Assembly (NCBI RefSeq): GCF_000787775.1
Contig: NZ_BBPM01000020.1
Coordinates: 54,910 to 95,809 of the forward strand
Length of the DNA stretch: 40,900 nucleotides
Direction of reading: 5' to 3'
Source of the DNA: Streptacidiphilus carbonis
GTDB lineage: Bacteria; Actinomycetota; Actinomycetes; Streptomycetales; Streptomycetaceae
The position numbers and the translations under genes are program-made. Each line of letters opens with the position of its first letter. Within the stretch, counting starts at the first letter, position 1. Shown one piece after another: positions 7,931-16,061 of this stretch. The notes beneath the pieces are model-generated. The model had not been told where the DNA came from, did not search any database, and was given only the letters and a program-made list of their open reading frames with translations.

Positions 7931-9460
7931 GTGACGTCCCGGAATTCGCGTGACCGTACTGGCCGATCCGAGATTTCTGGCCGACCCGACACCGTCGGCG
8001 GGCGACAGGAGGGTGCGCCCGCGAGGGTGACCCGGCTGCCTACCGCCGCCCGCCCGCCGCAGCCACGCGCGGCCACCTCAGGCGGCATGGGCAGCACCGG
8101 CGCGGCAGCGCGCTCCGGCACGCATGCCCGCCGCACGCCCCCCGCTGGGCTGCCCGGCCCCGCCCAACTCTCCCCGCTGGCCCGCAGGCTGCTCGCCGAC
8201 GCGGTCCGGATCGCCCGCTGGGCCGGCGAACTGCCCAACGTGGACCGGCGCGGGGACCTGCTGGAGGGCGACGTGGTCTCGGCCGGGCGCGCCCTGGCGA
8301 TGACCCATGACGCCGCCGTCGCCTCCTGGGAGCGGGCCCGGCTGGCCGGCCTGGTCGAGCTCCGCGGCAGCGGCGCTGGGCCCGGCTGGCGGCTGCACGC
8401 CTGGGAGCACGACGACGAGGCGGTGCTGCGCGGCTGGGCGGCGCTGTTCGACGCCTGGACGCTGCTGGTGCCGGTGCCCGACCGCACGCTGACCTCGCTG
8501 GCCGGGCTGGCCGTCGACCACGCCCCGCAACTGCTCTCCTTCCTGCACCTGGTGGACGGCCCGGTGCCGCTCACCGAACTGCTGGAGCTGCTGCGCCGCG
8601 GTCTTGAGGAGCAGTGGCACGGGGGCGTGCCGCCCGCGCTGGGCGCCCCCGTACCGCACGCCGCCTGGGCCGTCAGCGCCGTCCGCGGCGACAGCGCGCT
8701 GGCGCTGACGCTCACGCCCGGCGCGGCCGAGGTCGCCGGGGTGCTGGACTGGATGCTGGACGGCTTCGCGGCCGTCGGCGCCGTGGTCCGGCGGGAGGCC
8801 CCCGACGCTGATGTCTGCGCCGAGCTCACCCCGCTGGGCCACTGGGCGGTGCGCGCCAAGCTGGAGGAGATCTGCACCGTCGCGCAGACCGCGGCCGGCC
8901 ACATCGAGCAGTCCGCGCTGGAGCTGCTGACCGCCTGCGCCCAGTACTCCCCGGGCCCGGCCCGCGCCGAGTACCGGGCCTGGCTGGCGGCCCGGCAGGC
9001 CGAGAGCGCGGTCGCGGACCTGCTGGACGTGGCCCGCGGCGAGGACGCGCTGCTGCGAGGGCTCGCGTTCGAGGCGCTGCGGGTCGCCGGGCACCCGGCC
9101 GAGCCGGCCATCAGGGACAGCGCCGAGGAGCCGCTGCTGCGCCCCTACGCGCTGCTCTGGCTGGCCGAGCAGACCGACGAGGAGGTGCTGCCCTCGGACG
9201 TGCTGGACCAGGTCGACGCCGCCTGGCTGTGGGTGGACACCGGTGCGGCCGTGCTGGAGCACGGCGACACCGCGATGCTGGTCCGCCACGTCCAGGGCGC
9301 CACCGACGGCGACCCCGGCCGGCTGTTCGCGCTGGCTCGCCGGATCGGCCACCCCCGGGCCGGCCAGGTCCTCGCCGCGGTGGCCTCCGCCCACCCCGAC
9401 CCCGGGGTGGCCCGGGCGGCCCGCCGCAGCGCCTTCAGCGTGCACGAGGGCGGGCGCTGA
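7931..9460 (+). CDS. Hypothetical protein with possible winged-helix N-terminal region
   Basis: I do not recognise the family. After a disordered Pro/Ala/Arg-rich N-terminus, residues about 85-145 look like a winged helix (LLEGDVVSAGRALAMTHDAA, then WERARLAGLVELRGSG). The rest is helical and Ala/Leu-rich, with HEAT-like pairs toward the C-terminus (RGLAFEALRVAGHPAEPAIR; DPGVARAARRSAF). A DNA-binding or scaffold role is possible but unproven. The start is uncertain. GTG at 7931 gives the longest form, but the first 18 codons have weak third-position GC bias. In-frame starts at GTG 8027 and ATG 8087 lie nearer the conserved-looking part. It lies in the same direction as the hydrolase before it (87 bases) and the MarR gene after it (79 bases). 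Confidence 0.7.
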   Translation: MTSRNSRDRTGRSEISGRPDTVGGRQEGAPARVTRLPTAARPPQPRAATSGGMGSTGAAARSGTHARRTPPAGLPGPAQLSPLARRLLADAVRIARWAGELPNVDRRGDLLEGDVVSAGRALAMTHDAAVASWERARLAGLVELRGSGAGPGWRLHAWEHDDEAVLRGWAALFDAWTLLVPVPDRTLTSLAGLAVDHAPQLLSFLHLVDGPVPLTELLELLRRGLEEQWHGGVPPALGAPVPHAAWAVSAVRGDSALALTLTPGAAEVAGVLDWMLDGFAAVGAVVRREAPDADVCAELTPLGHWAVRAKLEEICTVAQTAAGHIEQSALELLTACAQYSPGPARAEYRAWLAARQAESAVADLLDVARGEDALLRGLAFEALRVAGHPAEPAIRDSAEEPLLRPYALLWLAEQTDEEVLPSDVLDQVDAAWLWVDTGAAVLEHGDTAMLVRHVQGATDGDPGRLFALARRIGHPRAGQVLAAVASAHPDPGVARAARRSAFSVHEGGR

Positions 9461-9539
9461 GAGCGGGCTCCGGCCTGGGCACCGGAAGCCTCCGCCGACG
9501 GGTACGGTGTGTGGCAGCATTCCGGTGAGGAGAGTGGAC

Positions 9540-10031
9540 ATGACAGCCGAAGGACGGATCAATTCGCCCGCTGACGCAGTCGCCGATTCCCGGATCCAGG
9601 CCTTCGGAGTGCTGCTGACCGCCGCGAACCGGCTGGAGCGGCTGCTCGGCTCGGCGATGGAGCACGAGAGCGGTCTCAGCCACCCCATGTTCGAAGTCCT
9701 GCTGCTGCTCGCCGCCAAGCCCGAGGGCGCCCCGATGGGCGACCTGTCCCGCCGACTGGTGCTCACCAGCGGCGGGGCCACCCGGCTGATCGACCGGATG
9801 ATCGCCACCGGACTGGTCCAGCGGCAGCGCTCCAGCGCCGACAAGCGGGTCCAGGTGGTCACCCTCACCGCCGAGGGCGCCACCCGGCTGGTGCGGGCGG
9901 CCCGCAGCCATGTCGGCGAACTCGATCGCCATGTCTTCGGCGTGCTCCCGGCCGAGCAGGCCGGCGCGGTGGTGGACGGCCTGGACCGGCTCAGCCACCA
10001 CGCCCTGGAGGCGCTGCCCCCGCTGGGCTGA
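9540..10031 (+). CDS. MarR-family transcriptional regulator
   Basis: MarR proteins are dimeric winged-helix regulators, often controlled by small aromatic ligands or oxidants. At 163 residues the length is typical. The recognition helix region is MGDLSRRLVLTSGGATRLID, followed by the wing DKRVQVVTLTAEG and the C-terminal dimerisation helices. ATG at 9540 has a GAGGAG site seven bases upstream. The gene converges on the Lrp-type regulator (29 bases between stops). It does not face an obvious target; the DHA2 exporter at 11.2 kb is a possible one but is more simply linked to the divergent Lrp gene. Confidence 0.88.
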   Translation: MTAEGRINSPADAVADSRIQAFGVLLTAANRLERLLGSAMEHESGLSHPMFEVLLLLAAKPEGAPMGDLSRRLVLTSGGATRLIDRMIATGLVQRQRSSADKRVQVVTLTAEGATRLVRAARSHVGELDRHVFGVLPAEQAGAVVDGLDRLSHHALEALPPLG

Positions 10032-10060
10032 GCCGCCGCCGAGCCTCGGCCGAGCCGCGG

Positions 10061-11077
10061 TCAGGTGTTCCGGCCGCTCCAGTAGCGGACGTCCCCGGGC
10101 GCGCTCGGGTAGGGCGCGGCGGCCTTGAGCCGGCGCAGTACCGGCCCGGTCTCCACGTGCTGGACCGCGTCCAGCGCGGAGATGCTGGTGGTCAGATAGG
10201 TGTAGAAGGCGGGGATGTCCTTGCAGACCACCACCGCGTGCAGATTGGTCGGCCCGGTGGTGGCGCAGCAGAAGGCCACCTCGGGATGGGCGGCCAGGTC
10301 GCGCCCGGTGCGGGCCAATTCGGACGGGGACACCGACAGCCAGAGCATGGCGACGGTGTTCAGCCCGAAGATCCGCCGGTCGAAGTCGACGTCGAGGTAG
10401 AGCACCCCGCTCGCCGTCAGCTCGGCCATCCGCCGCCGCACCGAGGTCTGCGAGAGCCCACTGGCGGACGCCAGTCCGGCCAGCCCGGCACGGCCGTCCT
10501 GCTGCAGCAGGGCCAGCATCCGGTCGTCCGCCTCGTCCACCGCCTCGGCGGGCCGCGGCGCGGCCGTGGAAGGCTCCGGGGCCAGCTGCCGCACCTGCTC
10601 CGCCGTCAGCGTGTCCAGCTTGCTCACCAGGCTGAGCGACTCGCCGAAATAGGTGTGCAGCACGCAGTACGCGGTGACCCCGACCACGCTGCGGGTCTTC
10701 GGCAGCCGCTGCAGCAGCAGCGAGTCGCCGCGGTCGTTGCCGGAGCGGCTCACACAGGTGATCTCGGTGCCGCCGGAGATCAGGCTGATCCACGCGGTGT
10801 CGTCTCGGCGGGCCAGCGCCTCGGCCACCGGGGCGGCCCCGTCCGGGGTGCACTGCACCCTGATGATCCACTGGACCTCGCCCAGTACGGCCGGGCTGGT
10901 CAGGCCCATGATCTGGAGCGCGCCCCGGCCGCGGAGCCGGGCGTAGCGGCGTGCCACGGTCTGGTCGGAGACCCCCAGGGCCTGCGCGATCCGGCTGAAC
11001 GGGGCCCGTCCGTCCAGTTCGAGGGCGCGCACCAGCTGCCGGTCCAGCCGGTCGTACTCGTGGGATTTCACCGTCAC
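10061..11077 (-). CDS. Lrp/AsnC-family regulator with two HTH-ligand modules
   Basis: This is a double-length Lrp/AsnC protein (338 residues against about 150 for the single form). The first HTH is at residues about 9-50 (LDRQLVRALELDGRAPFSRI, then VSDQTVARRYARL) and is followed by a ligand-binding half. The second HTH is at about 180-225 (DDRMLALLQQDGRAGLAGLA, then SQTSVRRRMAEL) and is followed by a second RAM-like domain. Lrp relatives usually sense amino acids and control transport or catabolism. It is divergent from the DHA2 exporter across 78 bases that hold a 12-bp perfect palindrome, so the exporter and its own gene are the likely targets. The start could be GTG 11077 or GTG 11071. Confidence 0.88.
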   Translation of the reverse strand: MTVKSHEYDRLDRQLVRALELDGRAPFSRIAQALGVSDQTVARRYARLRGRGALQIMGLTSPAVLGEVQWIIRVQCTPDGAAPVAEALARRDDTAWISLISGGTEITCVSRSGNDRGDSLLLQRLPKTRSVVGVTAYCVLHTYFGESLSLVSKLDTLTAEQVRQLAPEPSTAAPRPAEAVDEADDRMLALLQQDGRAGLAGLASASGLSQTSVRRRMAELTASGVLYLDVDFDRRIFGLNTVAMLWLSVSPSELARTGRDLAAHPEVAFCCATTGPTNLHAVVVCKDIPAFYTYLTTSISALDAVQHVETGPVLRRLKAAAPYPSAPGDVRYWSGRNT

Positions 11078-11126
11078 AGCCTACGCAATGTCGAGATCCG
11101 CCGATAACGGGCCGCTGATTGGGGCA

Positions 11127-11138
11127 CCGACCGGTCGG
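11127..11138. promoter_or_regulatory. 12-bp perfect palindrome between Lrp-type gene and exporter (candidate operator)
   Basis: CCGACCGGTCGG is self-complementary and is flanked by GGGG on one side and CCCC on the other. It lies 17 bases before the exporter ATG and about 50 bases from the regulator start, where an operator controlling both would be expected. GC-rich DNA does throw up such palindromes by chance, so this is a candidate only. Confidence 0.4.
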
Positions 11139-11155
11139 CCCCTGATGCTGGTGCC

Positions 11156-12703
11156 ATGCGTAAGTGGATACCCCTCATCGCCATCTGCCTCGGCACCTTC
11201 ATGCTGCTGGTCGATGTCAGCATCGTGAATGTCGCCCTGCCCGACATGGCCTCCGACCTGCACTCCTCCTTCACCTCCCTGCAGTGGGTGGTGGACATGT
11301 ACGCGCTGGTGCTGGCCGCGCTGCTGATGGTCGTCGGCGCCCTGGGCGACCGGCTCGGCCACCGCCGGCTCTACCTGGCCGGGCTGGCCGTCTTCGCCCT
11401 CGCCTCGCTCGCCTGCGGGCTGGCGCCCGATGCCGCCACCCTGATCGCGGCCCGCGCCGCCCAGGGCGTCGGCGGCGCCGCGATGCTGACCTCCACCACC
11501 TCCCTGCTCAACGCCGCCTACCAGGGCCGCGACCGCGGCACCGCCTTCGGCATCTGGGGCGCCGTCAGCGGCGGCGCCGCGGCCGTGGGCCCGGTCCTCG
11601 GCGGTCTGCTCACCGGGCAGATCGACTGGCGCGCGATCTTCTACGTCAATCTGCCGATCGCCGCGCTGGCCATCGTGATGACCCTGCGTCATCTGAAGAG
11701 TGATCAGGGCCACGGCCGGGGCCGCCTGGACTACCTCGGAGCGATTGCCTTCACCGCCTTCTCCGGCGCGCTGGTCTACGCCCTGATCGAGGGCGCGGAC
11801 CAGGGCTGGGGCAGCAGCACCGTGCTGACCTGGCTCGGCGTGGCCGCACTGGCGCTGGTCGCCTTCGTCCTGGTCGAACTGCGGGTCCCCCACCCGCTGC
11901 TGGAGCTGTCGCTGCTGCGCAACCGCAGCTTCGTCGGACTGACCCTGGCCGCGCTGCTGATCAACGCCGCCGCCTTCGCGCACCTCACCTACACCGGCAT
12001 CTGGATGCAGTCGGTGCTGGGCCTCAGCCCGATCCAGGCGGGCCTGGCGATCTGCCCGCTGGCGCTGGCCGCCTTCGTGGTCTCCGGCAACAACGCCCGG
12101 ATCTTCCGCAAGGCGCCGCCGCAGCTGGCGATCGGCCTGGGACTGCTGCTGGTCGGCGCGGGCGCGCTGCTGATGACGCTGGTCTCGCCGGGCTCCTCGT
12201 GGACCGCCGCGCTGCCGGGCCTGATCGTCAGCGGTCTCGGCGTCGGCGCGGCGATGCCGGTGATGATGTCCGCCGCCCTGGGCAGCGTGCCGCGCGAGCG
12301 GGTCGGCATGGCCAGCGGGGTGGTCAACACCGGCCGTCAGCTCGGCTACGCCCTCGGCATCGCGGTGCTCGGCACCTTCTTCGCCAACCGGGTGCAGTCC
12401 TACGTCACCGGCCACGGCCACCTCGCGGATCCGCACGGGACCGCCTCCGCGCTCAGCGGCGGCCGGGCCCAGGCCGTGCTGGCCGGGGTCCCGGCGGACC
12501 GGCGGGACGCCGTGCAGGGGCTGGTGCACTCCGCCTTCGCCGCCGGACTGGACCGGGTCTACCTGATCGCGGGCGTCACCGGCATCGTCGCCGGACTGCT
12601 GGTCCTCGCCCTGGTCCGGCGCGGCGAGCCGGCGCCCTGGGAGCGCAAGCCGGAGCCGGCCGGGGACCAGACGGAGGCGGCCCAGCCCAGCAAGGTGTCC
12701 TGA
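11156..12703 (+). CDS. MFS transporter, DHA2 (EmrB/QacA) family
   Basis: This is a proton-driven efflux protein with about 14 membrane spans. The N-terminal span carries the DHA2 signature LVDVSIVNVALPDM. Motif A is GALGDRLGHRR, and the antiporter motif C is SGGAAAVGPVLGG. Length (515 residues) is normal for DHA2, and the charged C-terminal tail is cytoplasmic. Such proteins export drugs, dyes or metabolites; the substrate is not readable. A divergent two-headed Lrp regulator suggests control by an amino acid or related metabolite. A strong hairpin terminator follows the stop. The ATG at 11156 has only a weak GGTGCC upstream. Confidence 0.92.
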   Translation: MRKWIPLIAICLGTFMLLVDVSIVNVALPDMASDLHSSFTSLQWVVDMYALVLAALLMVVGALGDRLGHRRLYLAGLAVFALASLACGLAPDAATLIAARAAQGVGGAAMLTSTTSLLNAAYQGRDRGTAFGIWGAVSGGAAAVGPVLGGLLTGQIDWRAIFYVNLPIAALAIVMTLRHLKSDQGHGRGRLDYLGAIAFTAFSGALVYALIEGADQGWGSSTVLTWLGVAALALVAFVLVELRVPHPLLELSLLRNRSFVGLTLAALLINAAAFAHLTYTGIWMQSVLGLSPIQAGLAICPLALAAFVVSGNNARIFRKAPPQLAIGLGLLLVGAGALLMTLVSPGSSWTAALPGLIVSGLGVGAAMPVMMSAALGSVPRERVGMASGVVNTGRQLGYALGIAVLGTFFANRVQSYVTGHGHLADPHGTASALSGGRAQAVLAGVPADRRDAVQGLVHSAFAAGLDRVYLIAGVTGIVAGLLVLALVRRGEPAPWERKPEPAGDQTEAAQPSKVS

Positions 12704-12714
12704 CCCGTCGCACG

Positions 12715-12757
12715 CCGAAGCCCCCGGGTCCGCAGTCCGCGGACCCGGGGGCTTCGG
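12715..12757. terminator. Strong bidirectional hairpin between convergent exporter and pssA genes
   Basis: A perfect 19-bp stem (left arm 12715-12733, right arm 12739-12757) closes a five-base loop, AGTCC. It lies between the stop codons of two converging genes and can serve both. There is no U-tract, as is usual for actinobacterial terminators. Confidence 0.9.
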
Positions 12758-12772
12758 GGCGGTGCAGGGCTG

Positions 12773-13636
12773 TCAGCTGACGCGGGACTCCGCGCGGCGG
12801 GCCCGGACGTCGCCGACCTTGCGGCGGATCACCATCAGCGGCGCCATCAGCGCCAGCGCGACCTGCAGGGTCGCACCGATCCTGAGCAGCGTCTCGCCGC
12901 CGGGCACGCCGGTGGCCCAGGCGGCCAGGCAGCCCATGGTCACCACGATCCAGCACAGCGTCGCCGTCGCCAGCACCCCGTGCGGCTTGGGGTACTCGAC
13001 CCTGCTGACCATCAGTCCGGCCACCGCGACGATGCCCAGCACGGCCAGCACGAACGGGGGGTTGAGCAGCACGATCGAGATCACCGTCAGCGCGCCCATC
13101 GGGCAGGGCATCCCCTGGAACACCCCGGGCCGCATCGTGGTGCAGGAGAACCTCGCCAGCCGCAGCACCACCGCGAGCAGCACCAGGATCGCGATCCCGG
13201 CGGACACCCGCTGGTGCGCCCCGTCGGCGACCATGCCCCAGACCACGACGAAGTAGGCCGGCGCGATGCCGAAGCTGATCAGGTCGGCCAGGTTGTCCAG
13301 TTCGGCGCCCAGCGCGGAGGAGCGCAGCTTGCGCGCCACCAGGCCGTCGAACAGGTCGCACATCGAGCCGATCAGCAGCAGCATCACCGCGGTCGCGGCG
13401 CTGCGCCGGTCGCCGGTGGTGGCGACCCCGGTGAGGTGCGGGATGAGCACCCCGGTGGTGGTGCAGTAGACGGCGAGGAAGCCGCAGATGGCATTGCCCA
13501 GGGTGAACATGTCCGCGGTGGACAGGTGCTGCGGCGAACGGGGCGCACGCAGTTCGCGGTCCCGCATCCAGCGCAGCCGCCGGGCCGCGCCGTCCCTGTC
13601 GTCGTCGGACTCCTGCAGCGTCTCCGGGTCAGTCAC
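12773..13636 (-). CDS. pssA: CDP-diacylglycerol--serine O-phosphatidyltransferase
   Basis: This membrane enzyme makes phosphatidylserine from CDP-diacylglycerol and serine; psd, the gene before it, decarboxylates the product to phosphatidylethanolamine. The CDP-alcohol phosphatidyltransferase motif is complete: DLFDGLVAR, seven residues, then GAELDNLAD, with all the metal-binding aspartates in place. Several hydrophobic spans follow, and the length of 287 residues fits. GTG at 13636 overlaps the psd stop by eight bases and gives MTDPETLQESDDD; a TTG two codons upstream is less likely. The overlap implies translational coupling with psd. Confidence 0.93.
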   Translation of the reverse strand: MTDPETLQESDDDRDGAARRLRWMRDRELRAPRSPQHLSTADMFTLGNAICGFLAVYCTTTGVLIPHLTGVATTGDRRSAATAVMLLLIGSMCDLFDGLVARKLRSSALGAELDNLADLISFGIAPAYFVVVWGMVADGAHQRVSAGIAILVLLAVVLRLARFSCTTMRPGVFQGMPCPMGALTVISIVLLNPPFVLAVLGIVAVAGLMVSRVEYPKPHGVLATATLCWIVVTMGCLAAWATGVPGGETLLRIGATLQVALALMAPLMVIRRKVGDVRARRAESRVS

Positions 13637-14282
13637 GGTCAAGGCGAGTCACCCCAGCCGTGGTCTTCTGGCCGACCTGCACACCGGGCTCGACGCCCGC
13701 GGGCAGGTAGGTGTCGACCCGCGAGCCGAAGCGGATCAGGCCGATCCGCTCGCCCTGCTCGACCTTGGTCCCGGCCGGCAGGTACGGGACGATCCGGCGG
13801 GCGACGGCCCCGGCGATCTGGACCATCTCGATGTCGCCGAGCTCGGTGTCGAAGTGCCACACGACCCGCTCGTTGCGGTCGCTGTCCTTGTTGAACGCCG
13901 GGACGAAGCCGCCGGCCACGTGCTCGACCGAGGTGACGGTGCCGGGCAGCGGCGCCCGGTTGACGTGCACATTGAGCGGGCTCATGAAGATCGCGACCCG
14001 GGTGCGTCCGTCGGGCCAGGCGTCGATGCTCTGCACCACGCCGTCGGCGGGGGAGATCACCCGCCCCTGGCCGATGGCGCGCTCGGGGTCGCGGAAGAAC
14101 CACAGCATCCCCGCGCTGAGCGCGGAGGCCGGTACTGCCGCCAGGGCCCACTTGCCGCTGCGCCGGGTGAGGGCGGTGCAGGCGGCCGCGGTGAGGACCG
14201 TGGGGGCAAGCCAGGGCGAGCAACCACGTGCCAGCGTGACACGGGGACGGCTCGCGGATCGGTGGGACGGACTGAGGGGCAT
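13629..14282 (-). CDS. psd: Phosphatidylserine decarboxylase proenzyme (short form)
   Basis: This pyruvoyl enzyme converts phosphatidylserine to phosphatidylethanolamine. The short (about 217 residue) type is the one found in actinobacteria and archaea. The conserved blocks are FFRDPERAI, SPADGVVQSI, FMSPLNVHVNRAPLPG and, near the C-terminus, RFGSRVD. The Gly-Ser there is the self-cleavage site whose serine becomes the pyruvoyl group. A hydrophobic N-terminal stretch (about 30-65) should bind the membrane. ATG at 14282 has an AAAGG site upstream. It overlaps pssA by eight bases. Confidence 0.93.
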   Translation of the reverse strand: MPLSPSHRSASRPRVTLARGCSPWLAPTVLTAAACTALTRRSGKWALAAVPASALSAGMLWFFRDPERAIGQGRVISPADGVVQSIDAWPDGRTRVAIFMSPLNVHVNRAPLPGTVTSVEHVAGGFVPAFNKDSDRNERVVWHFDTELGDIEMVQIAGAVARRIVPYLPAGTKVEQGERIGLIRFGSRVDTYLPAGVEPGVQVGQKTTAGVTRLDRD

Positions 14283-14707
14283 CGAAGACCTTTGTCGCGG
14301 GGGCCCGGGAACGGTATGGACGCCGAGGGTACCGGCGTACGGTGACCGCGCGAGGGGCCGCGTGATCGAGGGGTTCGGGGACGTATCTGTCCAGGGGTGG
14401 ATGCTATCGGCAGCAGACGGTCACTAGGCAACCTCCAGGAAGCCGGGAACCGCTCCACGGCCTTGCCCCTTACTACGAACGTAGAGGTGCCGACCCCCTG
14501 GGGCCAAGCGTTTCGCCGGATCGGTGACAACTCTCTCAGGAATGGTCAGGGGCTCGCCGAGGGCGAAGGGGGGCGTGCGAAGGATCCCGCGCGCCCGGCC
14601 GATCGGGGGCCCGAAGCACCTACTCCGGAGTATCGAAGGCAGAATGAGGAAATCGGCCGAAACTCTGTGGTTCCGGCCGATTTTCACCCTGCCCGAGGCA
14701 GGGTGTC
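14283..14707. other. Intergenic region between psd and the acyl-CoA dehydrogenase
   Basis: These 425 bases hold no convincing gene. Short open frames exist on both strands (14424-14711 minus, 14397-14726 plus), but they lack codon bias, binding sites and recognisable motifs. The stretch contains the psd promoter region and two hairpins next to the dehydrogenase stop. The middle (about 14400-14640) is lower in GC than the neighbouring genes and could carry a small RNA, but I see no known riboswitch core. Confidence 0.5.
14650..14705. terminator. Two adjacent hairpins after the acyl-CoA dehydrogenase gene
   Basis: The first is AAATCGGCC (14650-14658) pairing with GGCCGATTT (14675-14683), with inner GAA/TTC pairing. 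A-rich and T-rich ends make it usable on either strand. The second, CACCCTGC (14685-14692) with GCAGGGTG (14698-14705), has a five-base loop and lies only two bases after the dehydrogenase stop. Together they probably end the ethylmalonyl-CoA operon before psd. Confidence 0.65.
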
Positions 14708-15919
14708 TCACTCCCCGAGACGGTAGTCCTCGAGCAGCCGCCGCCCGATGATCATCTTCTGAATCTCCGCAGTACCCTCACCGATGAGCAGCATCGGCGC
14801 CTCCCGGTACAGGCGCTCGATCTCGTACTCCTTGGAGAAGCCGTAGCCGCCGTGGATCCGGAAGGAGTCCTCGACCACCTCCTTGCAGTACTCGGAGGCC
14901 AGGTACTTCGCCATTCCGGCCTCCAGGTCGTTGCGTTGGCCGGAGTCCTTCTTGCGGGCGGCCATCACCATCATCTGGTGCGCCGCCTCGACCTTGGTGG
15001 CCATCTCCGACAGCTTGAACTGGATCGCCTGGTGCTCGGCGATCTTCTTGCCGAAGGTGCTGCGCTGCTGGGCGTAGCGGATCCCCAACTCGAAGGCGCG
15101 CTGGGCGACGCCGCAGCCGCGGGCCGCGACATTGACCCGGCCCACCTCGACGCCGTCCATCATCTGGTAGAAGCCGCGGCCCGAGGCCCCGCCGAGCACC
15201 ATGTCCGCCGGGACGCGGACGTCCTCCAGGATCAACTCGGTGGTGTCGACGCCCTTGTAGCCCATCTTCTCGATCTTGCCGGGGACGGTGAGCCCCGGAA
15301 CGCTCTCGTTCGGCCCGAAGCCCGGCGTCTTCTCGATCAGGAAGGTGGTCATCGACCTGTGCGGCGCCGTGCCCTCGGGATGCCCCTCGTCGGTCCGGCA
15401 GAGCACCGCGACCACGGTCGAGGTGCCGCCGTTGGTCAGCCACATCTTCTGGCCGTTGATGACGTAGTGGTCGCCGTCCCGGACGCCCTTGGTCCGGATC
15501 GCGCCGACGTCCGACCCCAGCCCCGGCTCCGACATCGAGAACGCGCCGCGGACCTCGCCGGTGGCCATCCGGGGCAGGAAGTGGTCCTTCTGCGCCTGGG
15601 TGCCGTGCTGGGCGATCATGTACGCCACGATGAAGTGCGTGTTGACGATGCCGGACACCGACATCCACCCGCGCGCGATCTCCTCCACCACCAGGGCGTA
15701 CGTCAGCAGCGACTCGCCGAGCCCGCCGTACTCCTCCGGGATCATGAGCCCGAACAGGCCCATCTCCTTCATGCCCTCGACGATGGCGGCGGGGTACTCG
15801 TCCCGGTGCTCCAGCTCGGTTGCGACCGGAATGATCTCCTTGTCGACAAAGCTCCGAACAGTGCTGAGGATGTCCTGCTGAATCTCGGTGAGGCCTTCGG
15901 TCTGAGCGAGGCGTCCCAT
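14708..15919 (-). CDS. mcd: Acyl-CoA dehydrogenase, probable (2S)-methylsuccinyl-CoA dehydrogenase
   Basis: This FAD enzyme of the acyl-CoA dehydrogenase family probably oxidises methylsuccinyl-CoA to mesaconyl-CoA in the ethylmalonyl-CoA pathway. It contains FSMSEPGLGSDVGAIRTKG (flavin and substrate contact), INGQKMWLTNGG, RSTFGKKIAEHQAIQF, the dimer motif RIHGGYGFSKEYEIER and the catalytic glutamate in LIGEGTAEIQK. Length is 403 residues, standard for the superfamily but shorter than the roughly 550-residue proteobacterial Mcd, which has an N-terminal extension. The ATG at 15919 has an AGGAG site; the open frame upstream is not needed. The specific substrate is inferred from the genes before it. 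A 142-base gap, holding a dispersed repeat, separates it from the MaoC gene. Confidence 0.88.
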   Translation of the reverse strand: MGRLAQTEGLTEIQQDILSTVRSFVDKEIIPVATELEHRDEYPAAIVEGMKEMGLFGLMIPEEYGGLGESLLTYALVVEEIARGWMSVSGIVNTHFIVAYMIAQHGTQAQKDHFLPRMATGEVRGAFSMSEPGLGSDVGAIRTKGVRDGDHYVINGQKMWLTNGGTSTVVAVLCRTDEGHPEGTAPHRSMTTFLIEKTPGFGPNESVPGLTVPGKIEKMGYKGVDTTELILEDVRVPADMVLGGASGRGFYQMMDGVEVGRVNVAARGCGVAQRAFELGIRYAQQRSTFGKKIAEHQAIQFKLSEMATKVEAAHQMMVMAARKKDSGQRNDLEAGMAKYLASEYCKEVVEDSFRIHGGYGFSKEYEIERLYREAPMLLIGEGTAEIQKMIIGRRLLEDYRLGE

Positions 15920-16015
15920 GGCTGGCTCCTGAGGGGGTGCGGGTGCCCCGCGACTGTGGCAGCAGCCGCAGGGCACCCCGTCTGAGGGAGGGAAGAACTG
16001 GAGGTCGGGTACTGC

Positions 16016-16038
16016 TAGGGGCGCGGGGAACTGCGCGA
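16016..16038. repeat. Dispersed 23-bp repeat, copy 1
   Basis: The 23 bases here are identical to those at 30471-30493. The core is GGGGCGCGGGGAACTGCGCG, whose GCGC ends can pair around the GGGGAACT loop. I know this string as a very common intergenic element of Streptomyces chromosomes. It sits just after the stop of the MaoC gene, in the only sizeable gap of the ethylmalonyl-CoA operon. Confidence 0.8.
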
Positions 16039-16061
16039 ACAACCGTCTGCGGTCCGCACCG

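Noticed and set aside
11081-12529. Open frame of 482 codons on the minus strand under the DHA2 exporter
   Set aside because: Gln/Gly/His/Arg-rich antisense shadow typical of high-GC membrane protein genes; the sense strand has a complete MFS protein.
14529-14560. ACTCTCTCAGGA string resembling the 3' end of a glycine riboswitch
   Set aside because: The conserved 5' half of the aptamer is absent upstream and no glycine cleavage or transport gene follows.
14424-14711. Small open frames on both strands in the gap before psd (also 14397-14726 plus)
   Set aside because: No ribosome binding site, poor codon bias, mutually overlapping, and partly inside the terminator hairpins.
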